Positions 17,520 to 25,887 of a stretch of 64,000 nt of DNA are shown in pieces (positions within the stretch are counted from its first letter, which is position 1; the number at the start of each line of letters is the position of its first letter). The stretch is taken from positions 1-64,000 of the forward strand of contig CALLKY010000005.1 of assembly GCA_938083135.1 (NCBI GenBank), written 5' to 3'. The notes under the pieces were generated by a model. The model was given only the letters and a program-made list of their open reading frames with translations. It ran no database searches and was not told the origin of the DNA. Source of the stretch: an uncultured Alphaproteobacteria bacterium. GTDB taxonomy: Bacteria > Pseudomonadota > Alphaproteobacteria > Bin95. The position numbers and the translations under genes are program-made.

Positions 17520-17651
17520 CGAGTGATCCTTTAAGGCAACGGGTTTACGGCTGGGCGCAGGTGTGCGCCCGAAACTGGTGGGATATTTCCCTTGCCAGAT
17601 AATGCCGGTATCTTCAACGCCAAGCAAGTAACCGGTTCAAGGAAGATTGCA

Positions 17652-18458
17652 ATGAGCGCGCCGCACAGCACCTTTGACGTGAATGAGGACGGCGTTGCCG
17701 TGTTCACCCTCAACCGTCCCGAAAAAATGAATGCGATCAGCCAGCATATTTTCGACGTGGACTTGCCGACTATGATTGATCGCGCGGAGAAGGATGACAG
17801 CATCCGTGCACTGGTGCTCGCAGGCGCCGGTGGCAATTTTTGCTCCGGCGCGGATGTCACGCGCATGCAGAAAAGTGACGGCGGCCCCGTTGAAAGCCGT
17901 GCGTCTGGCCTGCGCGATACGCTTGGCGTCATCTATCGGATTGTGAACCTGCCAAAGCCAGTGATTTCGGCGGTTGATGGCATCGCATTTGGCGGCGGGT
18001 TCAGCTTGGCAATGACAGCGGACATTATGTTAGCCACGCCGCGCGCGCGCTTCTGCTTGGTATTTGGGCGGATTGGCCTGATCCCAGATATGGGCATCGC
18101 CTACACGCTGCCGCGCGCGATTGGGGCGCGGCGGGCCAAGGAATTGGCATTCACCGCGCGGTCGTTCGGGGTTGAGGATGCGGAGCGGATGGGGCTCGTC
18201 AACGCTGTCCACGGGCCAGATGACCTGCTGGGTGCCGCTATCAAGATGGCGGCGAATTTGTCGAAAGGCAGTGCTGAAGCGCAGGCGCTGGCGAAATCCC
18301 TGATCGATCGCAGCCTGTCATCCAGCCAGGCGGAGATGACGGACGCTGAATGCGCTGCCCAACAGGCGCTCCGCCCCAGCGCCTTCCACGCCGAAGCCGT
18401 CCGCCGTTTCCTGGCGAAAGAACCGCGGCTTTATGATTGGGACGGGATGACGCGGTAG
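17652..18458 (+). CDS. Enoyl-CoA hydratase/isomerase family protein
   Basis: This 268-residue crotonase has the oxyanion segments 'GNFCSGADVTRM' and 'DGIAFGGGFSLAMTAD'. 'RIGLIPDMG' carries an aspartate at the position where hydratases and dehalogenase-like members vary. The start at 17652 has GGAAG about eight bases upstream; the upstream in-frame codon at 17592 would add 20 unconserved residues. It is transcribed away from the molybdenum hydroxylase gene, and the two share a divergent promoter region (17520-17651). Confidence 0.85.
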   Translation: MSAPHSTFDVNEDGVAVFTLNRPEKMNAISQHIFDVDLPTMIDRAEKDDSIRALVLAGAGGNFCSGADVTRMQKSDGGPVESRASGLRDTLGVIYRIVNLPKPVISAVDGIAFGGGFSLAMTADIMLATPRARFCLVFGRIGLIPDMGIAYTLPRAIGARRAKELAFTARSFGVEDAERMGLVNAVHGPDDLLGAAIKMAANLSKGSAEAQALAKSLIDRSLSSSQAEMTDAECAAQQALRPSAFHAEAVRRFLAKEPRLYDWDGMTR

Positions 18459-18488
18459 CTTTTTGGCGCCGTGTTCCTGCTGCAGACG

Positions 18489-18597
18489 CCCCCCTCACCC
18501 CGCCTCTCCCCCCGTTGGGGAGAGAGGAGCTAAAGAGTAAGCACTGCAACGCATTCTCCTCGCCCCCCAACGGGGGGAGAGGTTGGGTGAGGGGGGA
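18489..18597. repeat. Palindromic repeat pair B
   Basis: The left unit (18489-18527) starts CCCCCTCACCCCGCCTCTCC and closes on CCCGTTGGGG. The right unit (about 18558-18597) is its inverted form ending AGAGGTTGGGTGAGGGGGG. The pair fills the spacer between the convergent crotonase and class II aldolase genes and could act as a bidirectional transcription barrier. Confidence 0.85.
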
Positions 18598-18619
18598 CTT
18601 GCCGCCTAAAACGCCGCTC

Positions 18620-19351
18620 CTAATTCCGAACTTCAGGCGCTTCTTGTTCTACCACCCGGCGAATGGCGGCGAAGTGGCCTTCGCGTTGTACGCCGTTATC
18701 CGATGCGATCTGGGCGGCGGTTTCTGCCACGACAGCATCTGGGAGTTTGCGGAACGGCAGGCCCTGGGATCGGGCGATGGCCTGCACCTGGCAAGCGCGC
18801 TCTAAGTAATACAAATCGTCGAACGCGGAGGCGAGGTCAGCCCCGCATACGACGACGCCGTGGTGGGCCAGAAAGCCAATGTCCTTGCCCTGCATGGCGG
18901 CGGTAATGCGATCGCCTTCTTCCATGCTCAGCGCTACGCCGCCATAGGTATCGTCATAGGCGATGCGGTCATGGAAGCGGAGCGCGTTCTGCTCAACCAT
19001 TTCTAAGCGGCAGTCTTGTAGCAGCGTGAAGGATGTGGCGTAGGGCATGTGCGTGTGCAGCACGGCCTTGGCGTTCGGGTGCTTCAGGTGCAGGCGGCTA
19101 TGGATGAAGAATGCCGTCTCCTCCACCGGGTGCTTGCCCTCCAGCACTTCGCCGTCATGGCGGCAAAGCACGATGTCGCTGGCGGTGATCTCACTCCAGT
19201 GCAGGCCCTGGGGGTTCACCAGAAAGGTCTCGCCCGCATCGTCCACGGCGAAGCTGAAATGATTGCAGATGCCTTCACTTAGCCCCAGCCGGTCCGCCCA
19301 GCGAAGTGCGACGGCCAGTTCAATTTTCTGTTCGTGCAGGTCATTGCGCAT
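18620..19351 (-). CDS. Class II aldolase/adducin family protein
   Basis: This 243-residue protein has the zinc-binding pattern of class II aldolases related to fuculose-phosphate aldolase: 'VLHTHMPYATS' supplies two His and 'GFLAHHGVVVCG' another. 'ICNHFSFAVDD' and 'LVNPQGLHWSEI' are the usual substrate-loop blocks. Members include aldolases, epimerases and decarboxylases, so the reaction is open. It faces the dimethylformamidase-like gene across a 152-base divergent promoter region. Confidence 0.85.
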   Translation of the reverse strand: MRNDLHEQKIELAVALRWADRLGLSEGICNHFSFAVDDAGETFLVNPQGLHWSEITASDIVLCRHDGEVLEGKHPVEETAFFIHSRLHLKHPNAKAVLHTHMPYATSFTLLQDCRLEMVEQNALRFHDRIAYDDTYGGVALSMEEGDRITAAMQGKDIGFLAHHGVVVCGADLASAFDDLYYLERACQVQAIARSQGLPFRKLPDAVVAETAAQIASDNGVQREGHFAAIRRVVEQEAPEVRN

Positions 19352-19503
19352 GGGCGTTTATCCTATTCCTGGGATCATGATGTGCGCACTTGCCTAGCCC
19401 GTGCGGAAAAATCCGGCAAGGCTCAGTGAATGGGCTTGCGTTAAATGGCGTCGTGGCCAGACAATCATGGCCTCAATTTTCCTCGACGACAGAGTGCGCA
19501 TTC

Positions 19504-21717
19504 ATGATCCCGATTATCGGCTATGCAGACAAGCTTTCCGTGGCACCCGGCGATGAGATCGCTTTCAAGATTTCAAGCGCTGGCAAAGCGGATTATTCGG
19601 CGCGCTTGGTTCGCCTGATTTCTGGAGACCCGAACCCGGCAAGCCCGGGGCTACAGGAAGCAGAAATTCCGGCTGATTTTGCGGGATCATACCCTTCCCG
19701 GATGCAGACGGTCGCGCTCGGCTCATTCGTGCGCGTGCCAGCGCATGCCGCATTCTCTGACCTCGAATCCTTCACGCTCTCCGCCACGATTTGGCCGACA
19801 ATGCCAGGGAAGCCAAACCAAGGCATCGCGTCCTGCATGGCGGACGGCAAAGGCTATGCGCTGACAATCGGGCCGGATGGGGCGGAAGCCAGGATTGGCG
19901 CGACTAGGCTGGCGGTTGGGAAACCCTTGACGGAACGGCGCTGGACTCGCGTTTGGATGTCCTATGATGCCGCAAGCCGTACGCTGACAGTCGGACAATT
20001 CCCTATCGGCCAGATCTTTGACCGGGACGATGCAGGCACGGCAGACACGCAGCTCGACGCAGCACCAGACCTTGCGTCTGGCCAGGACATGCTCATTGCC
20101 TCAATTGATGGTCTCGGGCCGGAAACTTGCTTCAATGGCAAGCTTGAGCGGCCAATGTTGCATAACCGGGCGCGCAGCATCGCCCAGGCCAAGGCCTCAG
20201 CCAGTGCAGCGGCGGATGATGTTGTGGCGGTGTGGGATTTCTCCCAGCGCATTAGCTCGCTGGATGTGATGGAAGCGGGCCGTCATGGCTTGCATGGCCG
20301 GGTGGTCAACCTTCCCTCACGGGCGATGGCGGGGTCGAACTGGTCCGGCGATGAAATGGCATGGCGGCATCGGCCAACGGAATACAGCGCCATCCATTTC
20401 CATGATGATGATATCGACGATTGCCGCTGGGAGACCGATTTTACCTTCACCATCCCGGAGGGCATGAAGAGCGGCGTTTATGCTGCGAAATTGGCCCTGC
20501 CTGATGGTGGTGAGGATGCAATTCCGTTCTTCGTCCGCCCGAAGCGGGGCGAGCGCCAGGCGGATTTCTGTGTCGTGATCCCGACATTCACTTATGTGAT
20601 CTACGCCAACCAAGCCCGTGAAAACACAACGGAGGGCTATCTGGCGAAGGCAAAATCCTGGGGCGCGCGGGAGCATACGCCGGACCTGTATCCGGATTTC
20701 GGCCTCTCGACATATAACTTCCACAGCGACGGCAGCGGTATCAGCCATACCACCCGTCACCGCCCAATTCTAAATATGCGCCCGGGTTATATGGCCATTG
20801 CGAATGGGTTCGCGGCATCCGGCCTCCGCCATCTGCCAGCGGACCTGCACTTGATCCAGTGGTTGGAATCGAAAGGTATCGACTACGACATCCTGACAGA
20901 TGAGGATTTGGACGCTGAGGGTGCGGATGTGCTCGCAGGCTATAAGGCTGTCGCGACAACAACCCATCCCGAATATCACACCAAGGCCAGCCTGGACGCG
21001 TTCCAAAACTATGCGCACAAGCTTGGCGGGCGGTTACTCTATTTAGGCGGCAATGGTTTTTACTGGCGGATCGCGAAACATCCGGAACTTGAAGGTGTTT
21101 ATGAAATCCGCCGGGCAGAGGGCGGCATTCGCGCCTGGGCGTCAGAACCCGGTGAATATTACAACGCCTTTGATGGTGCCTATGGTGGGCTTTGGCGGCG
21201 GAATGGCCGTCCCCCGCAGGCGCTTGGTGGCGTTGGCTTTACCAGTCAGGGGCTGTTTGAAGGCTCATATTACCGTCGCACCAAGGCCTCATACGAAGGC
21301 GATCAGGCCTGGATTTTTGACGGGATCGACGACGAGATCATTGGTGATTTCGGCTTCTCTGGCGGTGGTGCCGCTGGCTTTGAATTGGACCGGGCGGACA
21401 AAACCCTCGGCACGCCCGAAAACGCCGTCACGCTCGCATCATCCGAAAACCATCAGGACCACTTCGTCCTGGTGCATGAAGACCAGTTGACCCACGTGGA
21501 CACATATCCCCGCATTAAACAAACGCCAGGCGGGCGCCCGGAACCTTTGATTCGTGCGGATATCGTCTATTTCGATACAGCGGATGGCGGGGCTGTATTT
21601 TCCACTGGCTCCATCACCTTCTGCGGCAGCCTGCCTTGGAACGGCGGCGACAATAATATCAGCCGCATGACCGAAAACGTCATCCGGCGGTTTTTGGCGG
21701 ATGAAGCGGAGGTGTAA
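19504..21717 (+). CDS. N,N-dimethylformamidase large-subunit-like protein
   Basis: This roughly 737-residue protein looks like the large subunit of N,N-dimethylformamidase, an iron enzyme that hydrolyses dimethylformamide to dimethylamine and formate. The start 'MIPIIGYADKLSVAPGDEIAFKI' is characteristic; a LamG-like jelly-roll segment (about residues 60-240) is followed by the catalytic region with 'RPGYMAIANGFAASG' and 'GGRLLYLGGNGFYWRI'. I use the ATG at 19504, since a 38-residue longer version lacks support. The small subunit known from the Paracoccus/Alcaligenes enzymes is not adjacent. The real substrate may be another N-substituted amide. The nearby nitrile hydratase genes suggest amide metabolism. 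Confidence 0.82.
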   Translation: MIPIIGYADKLSVAPGDEIAFKISSAGKADYSARLVRLISGDPNPASPGLQEAEIPADFAGSYPSRMQTVALGSFVRVPAHAAFSDLESFTLSATIWPTMPGKPNQGIASCMADGKGYALTIGPDGAEARIGATRLAVGKPLTERRWTRVWMSYDAASRTLTVGQFPIGQIFDRDDAGTADTQLDAAPDLASGQDMLIASIDGLGPETCFNGKLERPMLHNRARSIAQAKASASAAADDVVAVWDFSQRISSLDVMEAGRHGLHGRVVNLPSRAMAGSNWSGDEMAWRHRPTEYSAIHFHDDDIDDCRWETDFTFTIPEGMKSGVYAAKLALPDGGEDAIPFFVRPKRGERQADFCVVIPTFTYVIYANQARENTTEGYLAKAKSWGAREHTPDLYPDFGLSTYNFHSDGSGISHTTRHRPILNMRPGYMAIANGFAASGLRHLPADLHLIQWLESKGIDYDILTDEDLDAEGADVLAGYKAVATTTHPEYHTKASLDAFQNYAHKLGGRLLYLGGNGFYWRIAKHPELEGVYEIRRAEGGIRAWASEPGEYYNAFDGAYGGLWRRNGRPPQALGGVGFTSQGLFEGSYYRRTKASYEGDQAWIFDGIDDEIIGDFGFSGGGAAGFELDRADKTLGTPENAVTLASSENHQDHFVLVHEDQLTHVDTYPRIKQTPGGRPEPLIRADIVYFDTADGGAVFSTGSITFCGSLPWNGGDNNISRMTENVIRRFLADEAEV

Positions 21718-21728
21718 GGCTGGGGGTG

Positions 21729-21874
21729 CCCCCCCTCACCCTGATCCCTCTCCCCCCGTTGGGGGGCGAGGGGACCCTCACGTAGGCCGCGTTTCAAACT
21801 AGTTATTATCTTCCGGCTGCCAAGCTGGAACTCCTCGCCCCCCAACGGGGGGAGAGGGATCAGGGTGAGGGGGG
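21729..21874. repeat. Palindromic repeat pair C
   Basis: This is the best-preserved pair. The left hairpin (21729-21771) is CCCTCACCCTGATCCCTCTC plus CCCCGTTGGGG. The core follows as GACCCTCACGTAGGCCGCG, then about 45 bases of variable spacer. The right hairpin (about 21832-21874) ends GGGATCAGGGTGAGGGG. It lies between the convergent dimethylformamidase-like and nitrile hydratase activator genes. Confidence 0.88.
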
Positions 21875-21906
21875 ACGCCTACGGGTTGGCCTAACGCCAG
21901 CAACCC

Positions 21907-22275
21907 CTACCGTCCGCCCCGCGCCGCTTTCTCCAAAGCAATCGGCTCGCCATGAGGTGTGGCTTTGGCGGCGGCGTCCCAGGCGGCTTGGCGTTGGGCG
22001 CGTTCTGGTTCGGTGATGAAGCCTTTGGCGGCTGTCAGGCGTTCGAGCGCGCGGAGCCAGTGGCGGTAATAATCCTCGCCGTCTTGGGCGGTACCTGCTG
22101 CCAATAATTCCTCAGATAGCAAGTCTGCGAATTCCTGCCATTGGAACAGGCCGCGTTGGTTCAGCTCAACCGCCATGGCGAAGGCTTGCGCTTCCCAGGG
22201 TGCGGCGAAAACCGGGCGTTCAGCCGGCAGGCCGTTGCGGAGCACTGCAGGATCAGGCCGGGTCAAGGTAATCAT
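21907..22275 (-). CDS. Nitrile hydratase accessory (activator) protein
   Basis: This small protein resembles the nitrile hydratase beta-subunit N-terminal domain, as the cobalt-enzyme activator (P14K type) does. The block 'FAAPWEAQAFAMAVELNQRGLFQWQEFADLL' and later 'DYYRHWLRALERL' are characteristic. The start is uncertain; the ATG at 22275 (122 residues, 23-base overlap with the beta subunit gene) keeps all conserved sequence, while an earlier start at 22413 would read through the beta gene in another frame. It should help insert cobalt and oxidise the alpha-subunit cysteines. Confidence 0.82.
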   Translation of the reverse strand: MITLTRPDPAVLRNGLPAERPVFAAPWEAQAFAMAVELNQRGLFQWQEFADLLSEELLAAGTAQDGEDYYRHWLRALERLTAAKGFITEPERAQRQAAWDAAAKATPHGEPIALEKAARGGR

Positions 22276-22918
22276 CCCAAAGGTCAACATAGACGCATGC
22301 GCCGGCCTCCGCATCCGGTCCCCAAAGCTCCTGGCCTTCAAACCGAACGGCGTAGAGCCATTGCGGCTTTTCATCGGCCGACTTGGCGTTGGTATCCGGA
22401 AATACGAAGACACCGTGCACCCTCTCTATCACGCCGGCCCGCCCGCGCACGTAGCGGGGGACGCGGGTATGCGTCGGCGGGTTGATATTGCGGGCGATCA
22501 CGCGGTCACCAGCGTTGAACTTCGCTGGGCCAGCGCTTGCTTCATCGCGCTTGGCACTGCCGCCTTTTTGGAGGGTCGCAACAACATCTTCAGCATTCAG
22601 AATCCGCTGTACGGGCTTGGCGGGGCCGATCGGTTTCGCTGCCTGAATTTCTGCTTCGCTGACCAGGCCACGGTCCGCCAAAAGCACTTCAAGGCCGTGC
22701 GCCCAATGCTCGTAATATGAGGTTTCCAGATAGCGGCCAGGTGCCATGCTCTCCCTGGCAAAGCGGGATTGGTCGATATTCCATTGGCCGGTGAAGCCCA
22801 TGGCGAGGGTGAGGGAGAACGCCTTGCGCTCCCAATCGCCGTGGAAAAGCGGCTCGTTCGGATCCGGCGCGATTGGCCCGTGGCCGTGGCCGCCGCCAAG
22901 ATCATGGGCACCGTTCAT
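22253..22918 (-). CDS. nthB: Nitrile hydratase beta subunit
   Basis: This 221-residue beta subunit begins with the family signature 'MNGAHDLGG'. It continues with the helical block '[16 protein letters not shown]' and has a C-terminal SH3-like barrel with '[27 protein letters not shown]', all standard for NHase beta. Its ATG overlaps the stop of the alpha gene (22915-22918). The order alpha-beta-activator is that of cobalt-type operons. Confidence 0.94.
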   Translation of the reverse strand: MNGAHDLGGGHGHGPIAPDPNEPLFHGDWERKAFSLTLAMGFTGQWNIDQSRFARESMAPGRYLETSYYEHWAHGLEVLLADRGLVSEAEIQAAKPIGPAKPVQRILNAEDVVATLQKGGSAKRDEASAGPAKFNAGDRVIARNINPPTHTRVPRYVRGRAGVIERVHGVFVFPDTNAKSADEKPQWLYAVRFEGQELWGPDAEAGACVYVDLWDDYLDPA

Positions 22919-23535
22919 GATACGGCCTCCACCAGCCCTGTGCCGATCATGCTGTCCCGGGTGACGATGTCTGCCAGCTGCTCAGTGGACCAGCCATCTG
23001 TGCCGTCCGGGCGCATTGGCAGGACCATATATCGGGTCTCTGCGGTCGAATCCCATACGCGGATTTCTGTGGTATCCGGCAAGGTCACGCCGAATTCTGC
23101 CAGCACGCTGCGCGGTTGTGAGACGGACCGGGCGCGGTAGGGGGCGGCTTTATACCAAGTAGGCGGCAAGCCCAGCACCGGCCAGGGGTAGCAGGAGCAC
23201 AATGTGCAGACGACCATATTGTGGGTCTCTGGCGTATTCTCCAGAACGATCATGTCCTCCCCCTGGCGACCGGTATAGCCAAGCGATGCAATGGCGGCAC
23301 TGGCGTCTTCAAGCAGCCAGGCTTTGTAATCCGCCTCATCCCAGGCTTTGGCGACGACGCGGGCACCGTTCCTCGGGCCGACATTCTTTTCATATGTCTC
23401 AACCAGCACATCCAGTGCGGCGGGGTCCACATAGCCCTTTTCGACCAGCAGGCTCTCCAGCGCACGGACCCGAAGCTCAGTTTCAGTCAGTTCTGATCCG
23501 TGATCATGATCGTGATGATGGCCGTCATGGGGCAT
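22915..23535 (-). CDS. nthA: Nitrile hydratase alpha subunit, cobalt type
   Basis: This 206-residue catalytic subunit hydrates nitriles to amides. The metal claw is C-T-L-C-S-C at residues 110-115, where Thr after the first Cys marks cobalt enzymes (iron enzymes have Ser there). It is followed by '[23 protein letters not shown]', a highly conserved loop. The N-terminus is His-rich (residues 6-12), which could bind metal. It is the first gene of a three-gene unit and is divergent from the DUF169 gene. No classical amidase follows. Confidence 0.95.
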   Translation of the reverse strand: MPHDGHHHDHDHGSELTETELRVRALESLLVEKGYVDPAALDVLVETYEKNVGPRNGARVVAKAWDEADYKAWLLEDASAAIASLGYTGRQGEDMIVLENTPETHNMVVCTLCSCYPWPVLGLPPTWYKAAPYRARSVSQPRSVLAEFGVTLPDTTEIRVWDSTAETRYMVLPMRPDGTDGWSTEQLADIVTRDSMIGTGLVEAVS

Positions 23536-23627
23536 GGCGATTCTCTTCTGTTAGCGGTTCTAGAAGCATCATAGCAAAGGCTGAACCAGCATGGCATGCT
23601 TTCGAGTAACGAACCCGATGGAGAGAC

Positions 23628-24464
23628 ATGATGCCTGATACAGCAGCCCACCCGCAGCCCACCCCGCTCGACGCACACCCCGATTATGAGCATGTCTCAG
23701 CCGAGGAATTGCAGGACCTAAACAACCGGCTGACGGCAGTGTTAAAGCCGCGCACGCTCGCCATTGGCATGAAGCAATACACGAGCCTGGATGAAATGAA
23801 CGAGATCCAGGGCCTTCGCCGCCCGAAGGCTGGTCGTTTCCACACCATGTGCCAGTTGGTGACGCAATCCCGCATGGCCGGGTTCACGCTGGGCATCACG
23901 GCAGAAAACGTGCGGCCTAATTCCAATTGCGGCGGTGTCCACGGTATTGATCTGCCGGATGAGCCGACGCTGGATGGCACCCACATGACCGGCGTATGGT
24001 TTGAAAACCAAGTGGCCGCCGCAGCGCACCAAGCCGAAATGCCCCGCCAAGTGTACGGGACATATGTGGCGACGGTGGTATCGCCGATCCGCTCAGCACG
24101 ACTTGATCCGCCGGATATCATTCTGCTGTACGGCACGCCTGCACAGATCATTATCTTCGTGAATGGGCTCCAGCATAAGCGCTATCGCCGCTACGACATG
24201 TCGATCACGGGCGAATCCGCTTGTGCCGATAGTTGGGGCAAAGCGCTGCTGACCAAAGACACCTCTATCTCCATCCCTTGCTTCGCGGAGCGCCGTTACG
24301 GCGGCGTTGCAGATGACGAGATGCTGATCGCCATGCCGCCCCATGAATTCAAGCGCGGCATTGAAGGCATGGAGGCGCTGTCTCGCGTCGGTCTTCGGTA
24401 TCCAATTCCGCCCTATGGCCCGTTCACGGATCCAAGCGAAGGCATGGGAGCATCCTATGCCTGA
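23628..24464 (+). CDS. DUF169 family protein
   Basis: This 278-residue protein resembles the DUF169 family, whose function is unknown. Recognisable features are 'FHTMCQLVTQSRMAGFTLGITAENVRPNSNCGG' and 'ILLYGTPAQIIIFVNGLQ', with several cysteines (in 'TMCQ', 'SNCGG' and 'SACADSWG') that could bind a metal or cofactor. GGAGAG stands just before the start. It overlaps the methyltransferase gene by eight bases and faces the nitrile hydratase operon across 92 bases, so it may share regulation with both. Confidence 0.75.
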   Translation: MMPDTAAHPQPTPLDAHPDYEHVSAEELQDLNNRLTAVLKPRTLAIGMKQYTSLDEMNEIQGLRRPKAGRFHTMCQLVTQSRMAGFTLGITAENVRPNSNCGGVHGIDLPDEPTLDGTHMTGVWFENQVAAAAHQAEMPRQVYGTYVATVVSPIRSARLDPPDIILLYGTPAQIIIFVNGLQHKRYRRYDMSITGESACADSWGKALLTKDTSISIPCFAERRYGGVADDEMLIAMPPHEFKRGIEGMEALSRVGLRYPIPPYGPFTDPSEGMGASYA

Positions 24465-25488
24465 GGCTAAGTCTGGAAGCCCAGACGGGCAGAATGCGCG
24501 GCCAACGACAAAGCGGCTGCAAACCATGGTGCGTGCGTATCGGGAAGCCGGCGCGCTAATGGCGGCGGTAGAGCTGGAGTTGTTCACGCATCTTGATGGG
24601 GGTGCGAATACAGAGGCAGCGCTGACCAACGCGATGGGGCTGCAGCCACTGCATGGCGAGCGGATTATCATTGCCATGCTTGGCCTCGGCATGATCGCGC
24701 GCGATGGCGAAACCTTGCGCAATGTGGCGGACGTTGATCGCTACCTTGTCAAAGGTAAGCCCACATATGCCGGTGAATGGATGCTGTTCACCAAGCCGGA
24801 TTGGAACCATTGGGGCCGCATGGCAGAGGTTCTAAGTGAACAAACGCCGCCCGTCCTCAAGAACCCAACAGTGGACGGCATCACGATTGAAGAAGCGCGC
24901 CGCTATCATCGCGGCACCTATTCAATTGGGCGGGGTGCGGGACGGCTGTTCCTGCGGCACGTGGATATGTCGAACGCCAAGCTGTTGATTGATATTGGCG
25001 GCGGATCGGGTGCCTATTGCATCGAAGCCTGCAAGGCCAACCCAGCCCTGAAAGCTGTTGTGCTGGACCTGCCTGCCGTCGTGCCGGTAACGCGGGAATT
25101 CATCGCAGAAAATGGGCTTGAGGACAGGATTGAAGCGCAAGCTTGCGACTTCAACAGCGATCCATTCCCCGATGGTGCGGACGTTGCCGTCATGGCGTCC
25201 AACCTGCCCATGTATGGCCGTGAAGCGTTCGCCGCCGTCGCCAAGAAAGCCTATGCGGCCATGGCACCCGGCGGCACTTTCCACCTGATCGGCGAATCCC
25301 TGGACCCAGACCGCTCCGGCCCCAGCGACCCTGCCATGTGGGGCTTGGCACAAGCCATCAACAACACCACCGGCATCGCCCACTCCACCGCCGAAGTCGA
25401 AGGCTACCTCTCAGACGCAGGCTTCACCGGCGTCCAAACAAATGTATTCGTCCAGGGCATCCTCCAACGGACATCCGGGGTGAAATAG
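24457..25488 (+). CDS. SAM-dependent O-methyltransferase-like protein
   Basis: This 343-residue protein has the layout of small-molecule O-methyltransferases related to acetylserotonin methyltransferase. An N-terminal helical, winged-helix-like dimerisation domain (about 15-100) is followed by a Rossmann domain whose SAM loop is 'IDIGGGSGAYC' (178-188) and whose acidic ribose-binding residue is in 'AVVLDLPAVV'. The start at 24457 is inside the last codons of the DUF169 gene, so the pair is coupled. The methyl acceptor is unknown. An earlier in-frame start would overlap DUF169 by over 100 bases and is less likely. Confidence 0.82.
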   Translation: MPEAKSGSPDGQNARPTTKRLQTMVRAYREAGALMAAVELELFTHLDGGANTEAALTNAMGLQPLHGERIIIAMLGLGMIARDGETLRNVADVDRYLVKGKPTYAGEWMLFTKPDWNHWGRMAEVLSEQTPPVLKNPTVDGITIEEARRYHRGTYSIGRGAGRLFLRHVDMSNAKLLIDIGGGSGAYCIEACKANPALKAVVLDLPAVVPVTREFIAENGLEDRIEAQACDFNSDPFPDGADVAVMASNLPMYGREAFAAVAKKAYAAMAPGGTFHLIGESLDPDRSGPSDPAMWGLAQAINNTTGIAHSTAEVEGYLSDAGFTGVQTNVFVQGILQRTSGVK

Positions 25489-25499
25489 GGGCGGCACTG

Positions 25500-25820
25500 C
25501 TATTTCGGAAACCAGTAGCCCGGGTCCGTTGGGAATACGGATCGGGTTTCTATTCGGGTGGTGGGTTCTGCCAGGGTATGGGCGGCGGCTTTCCATACGG
25601 CGTAATGGGGGGCGGCGCGGTGCTCTGCGCGGGCGGCTTCGTCCTTGTAGACTTCGTAGAAGTAGTAGGTGTTCTCGTCTTCAGCGTCCTGAAGGACATT
25701 GAAACGGGCGCAGCCGGGCTCGTCGCGTTCCGATCCAATGGCGTCTACCTCGATGGCATCCAGGAATTCTTGCCTGAGTTCCGGTTTGATTTTGACTGTG
25801 ACCCATACTGCCAGCATCAC
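25500..25820 (-). CDS. Antibiotic biosynthesis monooxygenase (ABM)-domain protein
   Basis: This 106-residue ferredoxin-like-fold protein resembles YgiN/LsrG. 'MLAVWVTVKIKPELRQEFLDAI' and 'EPGCARFNVLQDAEDENTYYFYEVYKDEAARAEHRAAPHY' are the typical blocks, ending on the conserved His of the active site. Members are cofactor-free quinol oxygenases or degrade small signals. It ends twelve bases from the convergent methyltransferase gene. The substrate is unknown. Confidence 0.82.
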   Translation of the reverse strand: MMLAVWVTVKIKPELRQEFLDAIEVDAIGSERDEPGCARFNVLQDAEDENTYYFYEVYKDEAARAEHRAAPHYAVWKAAAHTLAEPTTRIETRSVFPTDPGYWFPK

Positions 25821-25887
25821 TTGCTCCTATCCTGATTTTCAGTTCGGGATAGAGCTTAGCACCGGCGTCAGCGTTCGTGTCAGTGGC

